Source of the DNA: Pollenia angustigena | Taxonomy: Eukaryota > Arthropoda > Insecta > Diptera > Polleniidae | DNA: 64,000 bases | NCBI GenBank assembly: GCA_930367215.1 | Contig: OV884058.1 | Span: forward strand, 221,630,208-221,694,207 | Direction: 5' to 3' | Shown: positions 46,234 to 58,310 of the stretch, piece after piece | Numbering within the stretch: the stretch's first letter is position 1 | Layout of the letters: each line of letters begins with the position of its first letter | The notes under the pieces: model-generated | Told to the model about the DNA's origin: nothing | Database searches by the model: none | What the model saw: the letters and a program-made list of their open reading frames with translations, nothing else | Program-made: the position numbers and the translations under genes

Positions 46234-47640
46234 CGGCCTTATTATGAGTGTCGTTTGCGTGTCGTAAACTAGGCGTTTTTTAAAATCGGTATTATGAATG
46301 TCGAAAAACGACAAAAATACAACACTGTTGGCAATTCTAGTACAATTTACGGTACAATGAGTGTCGTATGTAAATGTCAAAAATTGCTAATATTGTCGTT
46401 AAAGTTATGGGTAACGACTGTACGAAAAAATAATCAAAAACAATTTTAAATGGATATAAATAAAAAGTAAGTATTTTTAACACTTAAAAACTATTTAATA
46501 ATGATAAATTTAACTTTTTAAATTACAATTCAATCAATTTAGAACTAAAATTACAAACCACAGGCAATTTAGCCGAATGGTGTCACTGTTGGAAAAAAAC
46601 CCACGCTTGGCCAAAGGATTTAATAGTGGCATAAATAAAATAAACGCTAAGGAGGAGTGGAACAAGATTGTTGAAGAACTCAACATTTTGTGGCCACCAG
46701 CACGTAATGGGGAAGGATGGGTGAAAGTATGGGCGGACTATAAATTTAAAATTAAAAAAAAGTTAATTTTCAATAAAGCCGAATGTTGTGCACCCGGTGG
46801 TGGTTCCTTTAAACAATACGTGTTATCCCCAACAGAAGAAGCTGCCTCCAATTTGATTCAATTGTGAATCCAGGCGGTGTTTCGTTTGGTATTCAACGTC
46901 GTAGACAAAATACAAATAGTGGTAATAAAGAGGATATACCAATGAGTGATGATTTAGAGAACGAAGAACCAGTCTGCTCAAATCAATCCACCAAACCCAA
47001 ACAACACAATTATGTTCCTAAAGAAGTACGCGCCTTAAATTCAACACAAACAACTGCAACACAGATACCTATGCAAAACAATGAAGTTGTTGAAGAAGTA
47101 CGTTTCTCAGTCAGCCAAAAAAACTCCTACTAAAAAACCAACACAAATTCCTGAAGAACAAAGTTCAACACCACCAACTAAGAAAAAAACAAAAGATGGT
47201 CTCCTTGAAGAGCAACTGGAAGTCCAAACAGCATTGTACACAGAAGTGAAACATTCTTAAGCGGAAATTAGCATTCGATTAGCATTTATTTCGGCTGTGG
47301 TATATTCATCTTCATCTTCGGAAGATGAAAATGCAGCAACGCTTAACATATTGTTTTTAAAATATGTGTCTTTTATTATTTTTTCAATTAAATTTTTTAA
47401 CGCTCACGACCATAATTTTACAAACATATATTTTAACCGTCACACAGCTGTTTTTGACAGTTTTCACAACAAGGTAGTTCATAAATACTTAAAATCGTGC
47501 GATTTATGAAACAATCTGTTATTTTTACTCTGTTACAAAAATGTCGTTGTCGTAAATTTTACATGGTACCAAACAAATTTAAAAACGACAACGATTACGA
47601 CAATTGTCGTAAAAAAAAAACGACACTCATAATAAGGCCG
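46234..47640. mobile_element. Harbinger-like nonautonomous element
   Basis: Perfect inverted ends CGGCCTTATTATGAGTGTCG, with AAT duplicated at 46231-46233 and 47641-47643. A 3-bp TSD and a resident SANT-type gene fit PIF/Harbinger. The DDE transposase is absent; only the accessory DNA-binding gene remains. Subterminal motifs AAACGACAA/TTGTCGT are scattered at both ends. Confidence 0.88.
46450..47263 (+). pseudogene. Myb/SANT-like DNA-binding gene of the Harbinger-like element
   Basis: Exon 1 (46450-46466) encodes MDINK. A 76-bp GT-AG intron (GTAAGT...AATTTAG, 46467-46542) joins it in frame to exon 2. The Myb/SANT-like domain has MVSLLEKNPRLAKGF, W in KEEWNKIVEELN, W in EGWVKVWADYK, then the signature APGGG and LSPTEEAA. 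This is the trihelix-type accessory protein that, in Harbinger systems, binds DNA and brings the transposase to the nucleus or target (family knowledge). After 46863 the frame shifts (VNPGGVSFGIQRRRQN), and again near 47117 in a run of A (TPTKKPTQIPEEQ), ending at 47261-47263. The shifts probably make it nonfunctional, although the DNA-binding half is intact. Confidence 0.75.
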
Positions 47641-48170
47641 AATAACTAAATTAAAGGGATTAAGTTCACTTAAAAATCAGCTTAATTGATATTGCAGAAA
47701 GTAATATTAACAATGTGAAAGGAAGAATATCGCAACAAATTAAAAAAAAATCTATAACGATTTGCAAAAAAAAAAAAAATTAATTTCAACCATTTTAGAT
47801 ATGATATCAAATGTTGGATCTGAATTAGAAAATAAATATTCTCCAAATGAATTGGCATCCTTCAAGTATGCTCCTATTACTTAGGTTACAAAAGTTTTTT
47901 GCGTCCGAAAAGGTTACTTTTGATAATATAAAAAAGTATTTATTTGTTTATGCAAACACTTAAATAAGTAATGTAAATAAATTTTAAAAAAATATTGTAC
48001 CTTTGAATAACAATTGACAAAATTTTTTTTTAATAAAATTAAAAAAAAACCCTTTTTTTTTATTGAAAATTTTCAAGTTTTTAGTGCATATTTTTTATTT
48101 TTTTTAAACGCATATTTGCAGTTTTTAGTGCATATTTTATATTTTTTAGTGCATGAAAATCTCATCCCTA

Positions 48171-49562
48171 GTTATGTCATATTCAAAATGTCATAATTTC
48201 GCAGATTTAGCCGAATGTGTTGAGCTTATTTCTTCAATATCTCAAAAACTACTTGACATACGACGATGATTTTGATGTCATTTTAAAGAGAATACTCTGG
48301 GATACAAACCATATATTGAAAAATGGAATTTTTTTTGAAAAATGGATATCTGCAAAAACGGACTAAGTCAAAAACCTTTTTTTTTTTGCTGATTTTTTTT
48401 ATATAATACCAAAAACTGTTCTTTAAAAATCCTGAAACTTTGAAGAAGGTGTTTTTTTAAGATATAATTTTTATTCTTTCGCAACCTTTAACAAAATAAA
48501 CTTAAAATATAATTTTAATATTGTTATTTTGAGCAATAAGTTCACTGTGTTAGTTGCAAAAAAAACAGACCAGCCGCGCACCTGGCAGTTTACGGTTTAG
48601 TTTATTGAAATAACTAAAGAAAACCGAAATACGGCAATAAATAATAAAGTGGGGTTGGTCATACATTTGACCCATCTAGAAGCATCCTACGCGCTGTACC
48701 ATACAAATATTGCGGCTTAATAAAATTCTTTAATTTGGCCCCTGCAGCGCGTAGGATGCTCCTAGATGGGTCAAATTTATGGCCAACCTAACTTTATTAT
48801 TTATTGCCGAATTTCGGTTTTTTTAGTTATTTCAATAAACTAAACCGTTTTTGAGTTACGCGAATATATGCTGTGCAACCTTTTACATTTTCGAAATAAC
48901 AGTAAATATTGAAAACAAGAGCTAACCTAAAAAAAACGGTTAGCGCCACTGGATTCAGCGTGCCCCAATTAGGGTAAAATGCCAGGTGCGCGGCTGGTCT
49001 GTTGTTTGCAACTAGCAAAGTGTACTTGTTGCTCAACAATACAATATTAAAATTCTATTTTATGTAATATTATTTTTTAAAGGTTGCGAAAAGAAAAAAA
49101 ATCATATCTTAAAAAAGAAAAAAAAACACCTCCTTCAAAGTTTCAGAATTTTTAATGAACAGTTTGAGGTATTATACAAAAAAAATCAGCCAAATAAAAA
49201 AATAGGTTTTTGACTTAGTCCGTTTTTAAAATTTAACATTTTGCAGATATTACATTTTTCAACAACAATTTTTTTTTTAATATATGGTTTATAGCCCCAA
49301 GTATTCTCTTTAAAATGACATTAAAATCATCTTCGTATGTCAAGTAGTTTTCGAGATATTGAAGAAATAAGCTCAACACATTCGTCATAATCTGCGAAAT
49401 TATGACATTTTGAATATGACATAACTTTCGAAAAACTAATTTTAAAATTTTTTTCGTTCATATATGTTTTCCTTATAAGATGAAAGCAACCTTCTCACCA
49501 AATTTCATTAAAATCGGAAGGGGTCGTGTCCCACTCTTGGTCGTTTTGACATGGAATTACCC
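48171..49562. repeat. Apex and right arm of the GGGTAATTCC foldback
   Basis: The right arm mirrors the left arm and the copy at 34738-35738, including TTTGACCCATCTAG and CACCTGGCA(T/G)TTTAC motifs. A frame on the minus strand (48827-49039) has its counterpart at 35286-35468, but both lack domain similarity and follow from arm conservation. Confidence 0.8.
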
Positions 49563-49804
49563 AGATATTTTTCCATATATACATAGAATGATTTAATAGG
49601 AATGTTTTGTCGAAAATTAGCCTAAAATGAACTTTTAACTAATAAATTCCGAATTTTCTTCGATTTTTTTCGATCGATTTTCCTACAAAAAGGAATTCGA
49701 AAACAAAAAAATTTATCGTAATAAAAGTTGTTGGAAATTATCTGAACTTTCATAATCTGCAAAAAAAAATCGAAGAAAATAATAAAAAATAATTAACCCG
49801 CCCT

Positions 49805-51218
49805 TATATATATATATATATATATTTTACTTTTTACTAATAATTCATAATACTTTCTTGTACAAATATTATTGCCAACTCGCTCCTTTAATGCCCTGGA
49901 GGCGCTGGAGCACTTTCATTCTGATTAAATGAATTAAAAAAAAATGCATTTAATGATTGCAGCTTCTTACAGCACTAATATCTATCTAATTAACTGGAGT
50001 ATGAGTTGACTTTTGGTAAATAAAATGATGTTGATAATAATGATGATGAAAACAGAAGACGAACTAGAAACTTGAATGTGGTAAAATTATGAGTAAAACA
50101 TCAAGCCTAGAAAACCGCGAATGGCAGAAATAATAAAAATAACAAAAAGAAAAAAAGAATATTTCTAAAAGTAAATTAAATAAAAAATTTCATATTATTA
50201 GAAAGTTAAACAAAATGTAATAAAAGTATTAATTTAACAAAAATTATGGTTAAATAAAAAAATACCTCAGACGATAAAACTGCAATTATTTGAAACCGGA
50301 TTATTGTTAACTTTTATTTTTTCAAAGAAAATAATAAATACATACATATGTATATGTTGTAAATGTGTAAACTGTTTTAATACGTTTTTAATGAAGTTTA
50401 TAAATATTAAAACAATCACTGTTTTTGGTAATATAAATTTGGCATTGACAACATTCATACGGTAGCAACTTGTTTTTGTTTTTCTCGTTTTAACAAAATT
50501 TTAAATTTTGTATATGTATATGTATGTATTCGCAAAAATGTTATCTTAGCATTAAAAAGATTATATGGAATCCTTAACTTTTTCATTAAGATATCGTCAG
50601 CTCATTATTGGTTTGAACACTACTACCAATTTAATAAAAATGGAATTCTGTACGGAGTAAAAATATATTGAATATCCCCTTTCTGAATCCTAAACCAGTT
50701 TTACGAAATTGTATATGGTTTCTGAGATATAAAGCATTAATTTGTTTTAAGTTTATTTTAAAGTTTATTAAGTACTATTTTGCTCTACACGCCAGTGCTG
50801 CAAAATCTTTCCTTGCCTCATGACCAAAAGAAAACAAGACAATAAATTTTACTATTACTTCGCTCCAATGCCGTAAGAAGTATACGCATGCAACACAAAA
50901 AGCTATTTTTTAGCTATACTTTTACAAAAGTGGCGTATGCGGCACAAAACAATAAGATTTTCTTTCAATAAAATAATATTAACTTCTATCTTAATTCATG
51001 AAAGTTCACAAAGACATTGAATTTTTATTCGAAACATATGCCGGAAGCATTTGCGAAAATACAGAAAACTTCATGTAAACCTTCGTTGTCGTTTTTCTCT
51101 ACTACGACTTTTTGGCATATACAAAGAAAAAAGCAAATATGTATATTTGTGTGTATGGCTGACTTCCAAAACGTACTAATACAAAGTTTGTATACAGTTT
51201 TACTACAGTATTTTAACC
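49805..51218. other. Noncoding stretch
   Basis: About 1.4 kb with TA microsatellite at its left end and ATGATG-type repeats near 50020-50050. No gene or recognised repeat. Confidence 0.45.
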
Positions 51219-51226
51219 ATGCACAT

Positions 51227-52301
51227 TAGTGTGTCCGTTATTATTTTTTTCGCATTTTCACTTGATTCCAAATTAGAAGAAAATAATATATAAAAAATTT
51301 TAGATCGTTTGCATAGTTATTGGGCGTGCCTTGAGCCCACAAAGTTTGCTAAAATGCTATTTTTCTCAATATGGGTCGCTTTAATTGTTGATAACTTCCG
51401 TAATATTTATTTTAGAGAAAAACCTTAATCACAAATATTCTGGGGCTATATCTTATGAACAATATTGCTCTGTATTAGTTTTCTTTAACATGAATATTTA
51501 ATCCAGAAAAACCCAAATTAAAAAATATGTAACACCGAAATTTTCACATATCTTCGCATTCTTTGCATGGTGATTACACTACGTGACAAATTTTCAACAA
51601 AGTCGTGACCAAATGAATCTGACGGCTTATCTTTATGTAAAAGTCAGAGCAAAATTTAAAATTATAAAATTTATAATGAAGTTTGAAGTTTTGTCCCTTA
51701 CAACTCTGCCATTTAATGACTAATCTTCTCAAACGACCTATGGTTATTTAAGAAATTTTTATAACCTCTCAATAAAAAGAAAGAAATACAAAGTCCGTTT
51801 AAAATTGGTGAAGATATTTGGATTTCAGTTACATCATCTTTTTTAAAAACACAAATAACGGTTATTTTGGAATATCTCAAAAACTGTTCTACTTTTGACA
51901 ATTCCGACTTCATATTCGGATTCAGGAGAAACGACTTTGTTGAAAATTTGTCACGTAGTGTAATCACCACGCAAAGAATGCGAAGATATGTGAAAATTTC
52001 GGTGTTATTTTTTAATTTGTTTTTTTCTGGATTAAATATTCATGTTAAAGAAAACTAATACAGAGCAACATTGTTCATAAGATATAGCCCTAGAATATTT
52101 GTGATTAAGGTTTTTTTCTAAAATAAATATTACTTAAGTTATCAACAATTAAAGCAACCCATATTGAGAAAAATATCATTTTAGCAAACTTTGTGGGCTC
52201 AAGGCACGCCCAATAACTATTTCTAATTTGGAATCAATCTAAGGGGGTTGCCAAGTAAAAATACGAAAAAAAAATTGTCCATATAACTTGCGGTCACACT
52301 A
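51227..52301. mobile_element. hAT-type foldback, 8-bp TSD ATGCACAT
   Basis: The ends TAGTGTG are inverted, with ATGCACAT at 51219-51226 and 52302-52309. Arms of about 450 bp (to ~51680 and from ~51880) contain TTGGGCGTGCCTTGAGCCC and CACGTAGTGTAATCACC and are strongly conserved with each other. No transposase. Confidence 0.9.
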
Positions 52302-52309
52302 ATGCACAT

Positions 52310-52855
52310 GTACAAAGTACCGAAACAATGCAACTATGTGTTCTGTTTATTTAAACGTTTTGAAATGTTAGTGATGCAATGTATAATATTAAAATAAATC
52401 TTTATTGCTTGCAAATTAAATGTCAAATATCACAAAGCATCAACTTTAAAACCGATGCTCTGATTGCTTTTTTGCTGCGTTACTAATACTAAGCACTGAG
52501 GTTTTGGAAGGTTATGCATTGCATATATATCAGAGAATAGCTTTTTGCAATTGAAAAAAAATCGCATTTAATTAACGACAACAAATACACACGCTTACGG
52601 TCATACAGTCAAACTCGCGCAACCGCAAATATTCGCTGCTGGTTTGCAGTCATTCAAATAACGCACATCGTGCTTTGTTATTTATACAATCGTTACCTTC
52701 GTTTTTTTTTATACAGATTCTAAGTGTTCTGAGCGCAAATGATTGTTTGGTAAAGAAACAAAAAATACAAACGAAAGAGCCAGAAATCAAACAATCATTA
52801 CTCATGTATTTATTCAGCATTAACTATGTAGTACAAGAAAAAAAAAATTTAAATG
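52310..52855. other. Spacer without recognised features
   Basis: About 545 bp of AT-rich sequence. Nothing assignable. Confidence 0.45.
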
Positions 52856-53281
52856 CCCTGCAAATAAAATTGGACCACCTGACCCATTTTGATAAAATGG
52901 ACTACTCCATGGACTAGTCCGATGTAATGCAAGCATGGACCATGTCATTGTTAAAAAGTGTTTGTAGTGAGACGACATGTCTTCGTTTTTTAACGACATG
53001 CTTTCGTTTTTAAACGACTTCAAAACTAATCCTCTTGAGTATACCATGGAGTAGTTTTAAAACTACTCCTTAGTGGTCCAAAGGTGGGTTATATACCATG
53101 GAGTAGTTTTAAAACTACTCCTTAGTGGTCCAAAGGTGGGTTATATGGTCCTCTCCTAGGACATCGTAATGTTAAATAGACCAGGTTTTTTCCATACGTT
53201 TGGGTTACTTTTGGACTAGTCCTGGTCCCTTGTGGACTACTCTTTACACGCGTGTTTGGACTGGTCCTATTATTTGCAGGG
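52856..53281. mobile_element. 426-bp MITE, copy 1
   Basis: Ends CCCTGCAAATAAAA/ATTATTTGCAGGG. It contains an internal direct duplication of about 54 bp (TACCATGGAGTAGTTTTAAA..., 53041 and 53094), and palindromic CATGGAGTAGTCC-type motifs. Confidence 0.9.
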
Positions 53282-53364
53282 TGAAACTAAACACACATAC
53301 TTATGTAGGTACACACAATTTCCATAGAAACAAAAAGTACAGTAGTAGTAGTAGTAGGTATGTA

Positions 53365-53790
53365 CCCTGCAAATAAAATTGGACCACCTGACCCATTTTG
53401 ATAAAATGGACTACTCCATGGACTAGTCCGATGTAATGCAAGCATGGACCATGCCATTGTTAAAAAGTGTTTGTAGTGAGACGACATGTCTTCGTTTTTT
53501 AACGACATGCTTTCGTGTTTAAACGACTTCAAAACTAATCCTCTTGAGTATACCATGGAGTAGTTTTAAAACTACTCCTTACTGGTCCAAAGGTGGGTTA
53601 TATACCATGGAGTAGTTTTAAAACTACTCCTTAGTGGTCCAAAGGTGGGTTATATGGTCCTCTCCTAGGACATCGTAATGTTAAATAGACCAGGTTTTTT
53701 CCATACGTTTGGGTTACTTGTGGACTAGTCCTGGTCACTTGTGGACTACTCTTTACACGCGTGTTTGGACTGGTCCTATTATTTGCAGGG
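53365..53790. mobile_element. 426-bp MITE, copy 2
   Basis: Same length and order as copy 1, differing at only about five to seven positions, with the same internal duplication. TA borders both ends (53363-53364, 53791-53792). 83 bp separate the copies, including a GTA microsatellite. Confidence 0.9.
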
Positions 53791-54322
53791 TACAATGTAT
53801 TTTTGTTATTGTTGTTTTTATTGTTGTTAATTTTGAAAAAGCGTCTCATCGTTGTTTATTGTTGTTGTTGTTAATGTAAACAAAAGTATAGAGAATGTGC
53901 TCTTTTGAATTTACTCAGTTGTGTTATATTGCGTGAGCAACAAAAATGCAAATAAAGCACTTTCAATAAAAAACGAATAAATGAAAATATCAAATGTGTA
54001 CGAAAGGAAAAAAAAAATACCAACGTTGAACTTTGTTTTGCATGTATAGAGTTATTGTAAATTTTAGCGTATGAATAAATGCACAAAAATAGTGAGTTTT
54101 GAGGTTCTCTGATATATATTGAACTGTGGTGTTATGAAACATTATACTTTGTTCTTATACAAAGCATTTGACGTTTTGGAAGTCAGCCTATGTATATTAG
54201 AAGTCTGCAAGAATAAATAAAACCCAATTTCAACACACTCATTTGCTTTTTAACTACAATGTGTTGAGCACCCAATAATAACGTAACAAATGAAAGAATA
54301 ACCAAAGACAAAACAAATAAAG
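53791..54322. other. Spacer with TTG repeats
   Basis: TTGTTGTTATTGTTG-type microsatellite at 53806-53875; otherwise nothing recognised. Confidence 0.5.
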
Positions 54323-54406
54323 AGAAGCTAGATTTCCCTACACAATCAATTTCAGTGTACATATTTATCAAATATGAAAAATTGGAAATTTAGCACGTCA
54401 TACTGA
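54323..54406 (+). repeat. Fragment of the hammerhead-repeat family
   Basis: GAAGCTAGATTTCCC to TTTAGCACGTCATA matches the minus strand of 25105-25184. The match begins at the base that would follow ribozyme cleavage in the family, so the 5' boundary coincides with the predicted cut site. Confidence 0.6.
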
Positions 54407-54579
54407 AATCGTATTAATAAAAAACTCATTCAATTCAGTCAGCTCAAGTCAAATGAGTGAAATATTCAAATATAATTTGAATGTAAAATTTCTGTACCTA
54501 CACATTACGTAATACGTATGTACTTATGGGTAAGCTTAATTCTTACAATTTAAAGAAGCCACAAGCTTACACACATATT

Positions 54580-56131
54580 GGGTCGAGTGAATAAAAATGT
54601 AGCTTATACTAGCTAGTACTAAGTACTAGCACTAGCTTTTACTTTTCAGTACTAGCTATGATGAAAAGTTTAAACTACAAAAAGTGTGAATAACTCTTTG
54701 CTAGTGCTAGATAGCTAGTGCCTAAAAGGGGAAGCAAACGCTGGAAAATGTGACTATTAAATTAAATTAATTTTTTTTTGCACTATGTCAAAAATGTCAA
54801 AAATTAAAATTTTGTTAAACTTATTTTCAAAAATATTAATGTATAAAACAGAATATAAGTACAAAAAATTTTTATTTCCTTTTTTATGCTTTGAAGCGTT
54901 AACAAGTTCTGTGTATTGATATTTTCATTTCATTTTTTCCTTTTCAAAAATTGTTTTTATTTTATTTAAAAAAAAGGAACACTGACTTTCTGTGGCAAAA
55001 GTCTATACCAACCTTTATCAATGATTGTTATTTATTATTGTGTAACTTGTTTTAAAAAATTTATAAAAATTAAGGCACTTATTATAAAATTGCTTTCTAC
55101 GGAAATTCTAGAAGGCAATGTGAATTTCTGTAGAAAGCAACAACAAAAATACAAAATATTTATGACTTTGTTTTTGCTTTCAAGTAATTCTTTTGATGTG
55201 GGAAACTGTAACTGTTTTTGCTTTCAAGTAATTCTTTTGATGTGGGAAACTGTAACATCCCTAAAGGAAACCTGGATGCAAGTGTCTCCAAGTTACCAGT
55301 TTTGTCGACTATATTGGTGACATTGTCAACGAAGTGTCTACACTACATTACATTTGCCACTATATTTGGACTTAATACGAAAAAGATTTTATCAATAACA
55401 ACTGAGAAGTACAATTCCTATAAAAGCTGAAGAAATGATAAAAAAAAGATTGTTATGACTTCGTATTCTTACAAAAAGTGTAGACTACTTTTACTAAAAT
55501 GTACTATCGATTCTCTGGTTTCAATGTCTACATATGTTCCCAAAGGAACTACCTAGTCAGTAGTACCAACGTCAGTAGTAGATTTCCAATGACGTGTACA
55601 TGTCTATTGTAAATAACATTGCCTGGGGTATAATAAGTCACTAGTGCTGGTGACTGTGTCAATAGTGAATCAGTAGAGATTCACTAGTGACATTTCCTGC
55701 AGGCATATGTACATATTTAAATGTATATGTGACATTTACAGAGATTTTACCACTTTAGATATTTTTCCGAAAAATAAATAATTTTAAATAAACTTCTAGA
55801 TGAAAATCTGTTCTTAGGAGATATTCTTTTCTTTGGCCAACATTCATAAAATTAAACACACATACTAGTATTATAAAAAAATCAATTTTTTTAAATATTG
55901 TTGCAAAATACAAACTTCAAGCACCCCAATCATAAGCTTTAAAAAATTAAGCAAAAACTAGTCTTTTTAAGCATTTTATTCACACATTTTTTGAGTCAAC
56001 ACTAGGAAAACTAGTTTTTACTAGTCAGTATAAAGTACTAGCTTTAGGTCAAATTTTTATTCACCTCAAAGCTAGTTTAAACTTCAAAATTTCAAGTATT
56101 AGCTAAAGCTACCTTTTTATTCACGCGGCCC
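54580..56131. mobile_element. 1.55-kb element with 3-bp TSD ATT
   Basis: The ends GGGTCGAGTGAATAAAAATG and, inverted, GGGCCGCGTGAATAAAAAGG; ATT at 54577-54579 and 56132-56134. PIF/Harbinger-like by TSD. Both subterminal regions are rich in CTAGCTAGTACTA-type motifs. A 44-bp tandem duplication lies at 55169-55256. No transposase recognised. Confidence 0.75.
55169..55256 (+). repeat. 44-bp tandem duplication
   Basis: Two perfect adjacent copies starting TGTTTTTGCTTTCAAGTAAT at 55169 and 55213. Recent, inside the 54580-56131 element. Confidence 0.95.
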
Positions 56132-56134
56132 ATT

Positions 56135-58310
56135 ATGTCAATGAATTCAAATAAATGTATGCATATTCAATTATTCAAAAATTATTCGAATGTTTGTTGT
56201 AAACTTGCTCTCTCTAACGGGTCATTCCAATGTTTTGTTATTTATGAATGAATCTCAAATTCATTTACAGTAAACAAGTTTTGTATTCAATTCATTCTCT
56301 CTTAGTTTTGTATGTGGTTTACTCTTTTCTTATATTTTTGAATGTTTTATATTTGAGTAAATGTTGTGCACTTTGAGTAAAGGCAAACAAGTGAATTATT
56401 CAAAGCAGACCTCTAGTGTATACAGTGATGTTTTTACGGTTATTTTGAGCCCCAAAAGGTATCAAGGTAATTTCATTTAAAAAACGGTAATATAAATATT
56501 TGGGTTTTTAATATTCATATACATACTTACATATGAAGGCTTTATGATTGTTACTTTTGAGAGGTGATTTTCAACGGCAATTTTAAAAATAGATGAATAT
56601 TATACAAAAAATTAAGAATTTTATGTTTCTGCAAATACTTAGGTCACAGTGATAACCGTAAAATATGAAAAATTATTTTAAACTTTTTGTTTGTTTCAAA
56701 ATCAAAAATTTTTAGGCATTTAAAATAGCTATAATGTGATGCATTTAACTATACCCAGCAAAAAACTTTGGAAGTTTTTTAAGTAGAAGGGATATTTTCA
56801 TGACTTCTTTAGCACTTAACTACTTGAATGAATTAAAAATGCCTTCCAAAATTCGAATAAATTTTAAATAAGTGAAGCCATGAAAAATTACATGCATTGC
56901 ACCAATTCAACTTTTATGTAGGAATTACAATTTTTCACTATAATTAGGTATTCTTTTAGGATTGAAAGGGGGCGAATATTATATACAATTGACTTTAATG
57001 ATTGAGTTAAATTTGTTTAATATACATATACATATGTAAATACATTTAATTAATATGTATTTAAATTTGTTATATTGCGTATATCAAATCCTATCCAGTA
57101 GGTCTGCTTACCTCTGCAACAATAAAAAAAACAACAGGCATTTTGTTTATGTAAAATTTACCCGCCGTTGCACTGAGGAGTATTTGGCCTGAAAAGCTGG
57201 CCAAAATTATTAAACGTGTTTTTTGAATTAAAAGTTTTAGTTTTTTGATAGTTTTAGGTGTAGTATGATATAAAAAGTCTAGTGGCAGATTATGAAAAAA
57301 TTACACTGCGCAACAAAAAAATTTTTCTCTACCCTAGAAATAAAAGTATGTGGACTATATGGATTTTGATGCCCTTAATTCAAATCTGTTTTCCGTTTTT
57401 CTCTAGTACGTAAGGATTTTCATTTAAAGGAGTGGCATACTTCACCCCCTAAATCGTTGGGTTGCCTTATATATTTTGCCATAACTTGAAAACGTGTTCT
57501 CCGATTTTAATAGCAGGAGGATCAGAAGATGCATTGGAAAATTCTGCTTAAACTAACCATACACATTTATTTTATATCTATGTATTACTATTTTGGAGTT
57601 ATTAAAAATTTAATGGCGAAAATTTACATGCAAAATGCGTCAAATTTTTTGTTTTCAAAATGCAATAAAAAATTTAAGAACCAAAAAGTTTGAATTTGTA
57701 AGATTTTTCTAAAAGCCACATTCCTAAGGAATAAAAGTTTGTATAAATCGCAAAACTCAATTAACAAATGTTGATTTTAAAGGTTTAAACTCATTCTTGA
57801 CAGACTGTATGTACATACATACATAGTACATATGATTTACAGTCTAATTAAAAAAAAAAAATTTTGAAAATTGTAAGGCTCTTATAAAACAGTATTTTTT
57901 TATAAAAAAAGGCTTTATTATATTAATTTTATATTATTTAATACTTGATAAACGGAAAAGTTAAACTAATAAAAATTCCTTACTAATTATTATGTCGTAT
58001 GTGTATCCTCATTAGCTGCATCATCGGTGTCAGGAAGAAGTGTGATGGTTTCTGATGAAAAAGCTTTTTTGTAAAACTCTTACATCTTTGAAATAAACAT
58101 GCAATATTATTTTATTTTAATTTTTTTCATATACATACCCAGGTATGTAGCTGTTGACATAAAGGTTAATAATTATTCTATTAGGTACGTACATATATTT
58201 ATTTTTTTTAACAAATGTTTTGTAGAGCAGGTATATAAAAATATATTTTATGGGGATGTGTGGGACATTCCCTTAAAACTATTATGGATAATTAAGAATT
58301 TTTGCAATTT
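56135..58310. other. 2.2 kb noncoding stretch
   Basis: AT-rich. A short region at 57300-57700 (CACTGCGCAACAAAAAAATT onward) looks like decayed repeat but has no partner in the window. No domains. Confidence 0.45.

Larger units (their letters stand above)
45709..48170. mobile_element. hAT element nested in the foldback
   Basis: Ends TAGGGATG/CATCCCTA, flanked by GTAATGTC (45701-45708) and GTTATGTC (48171-48178), an 8-bp TSD with one change; the uninterrupted relative at 34861 confirms the empty site. Subterminal ATTTTTTAGTGCAT repeats are at the right end. It holds a transposase remnant and a Harbinger-like element. Confidence 0.9.
45565..49562. mobile_element. GGGTAATTCC foldback element, 4-bp TSD AGAT
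   Basis: The termini GGGTAATTCCATGTCAAAAC are inverted. AGAT is duplicated at 45561-45564 and 49563-49566. Without the hAT insertion it is about 1.5 kb with arms of about 750 bp meeting near 48700 (CTACGCGCTG... mirrored by CAGCGCGTAGG). Its relative at 34738 is truncated. The 4-bp TSD and end sequence link it to the 33-2572 element. Confidence 0.92.
45419..49804. mobile_element. Outer MITE of a four-level nest
   Basis: The ends AGGGCGGGTCAA and, inverted, AGGGCGGGTTAA lie in TA-rich flanks. Its own sequence is only 45419-45560 and 49567-49804; the rest is the foldback and what it contains. Confidence 0.65.

Noticed and set aside
48827..49039. Small conserved protein shared by 35286-35468 and 48827-49039
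   Set aside because: Conservation is explained by the foldback arms; start regions differ and there is no domain.
53287..53556. Duplicate 75-89 codon proteins in the twin MITEs
   Set aside because: The frames start and end inside MITE palindromes and are not conserved as protein beyond the DNA identity.
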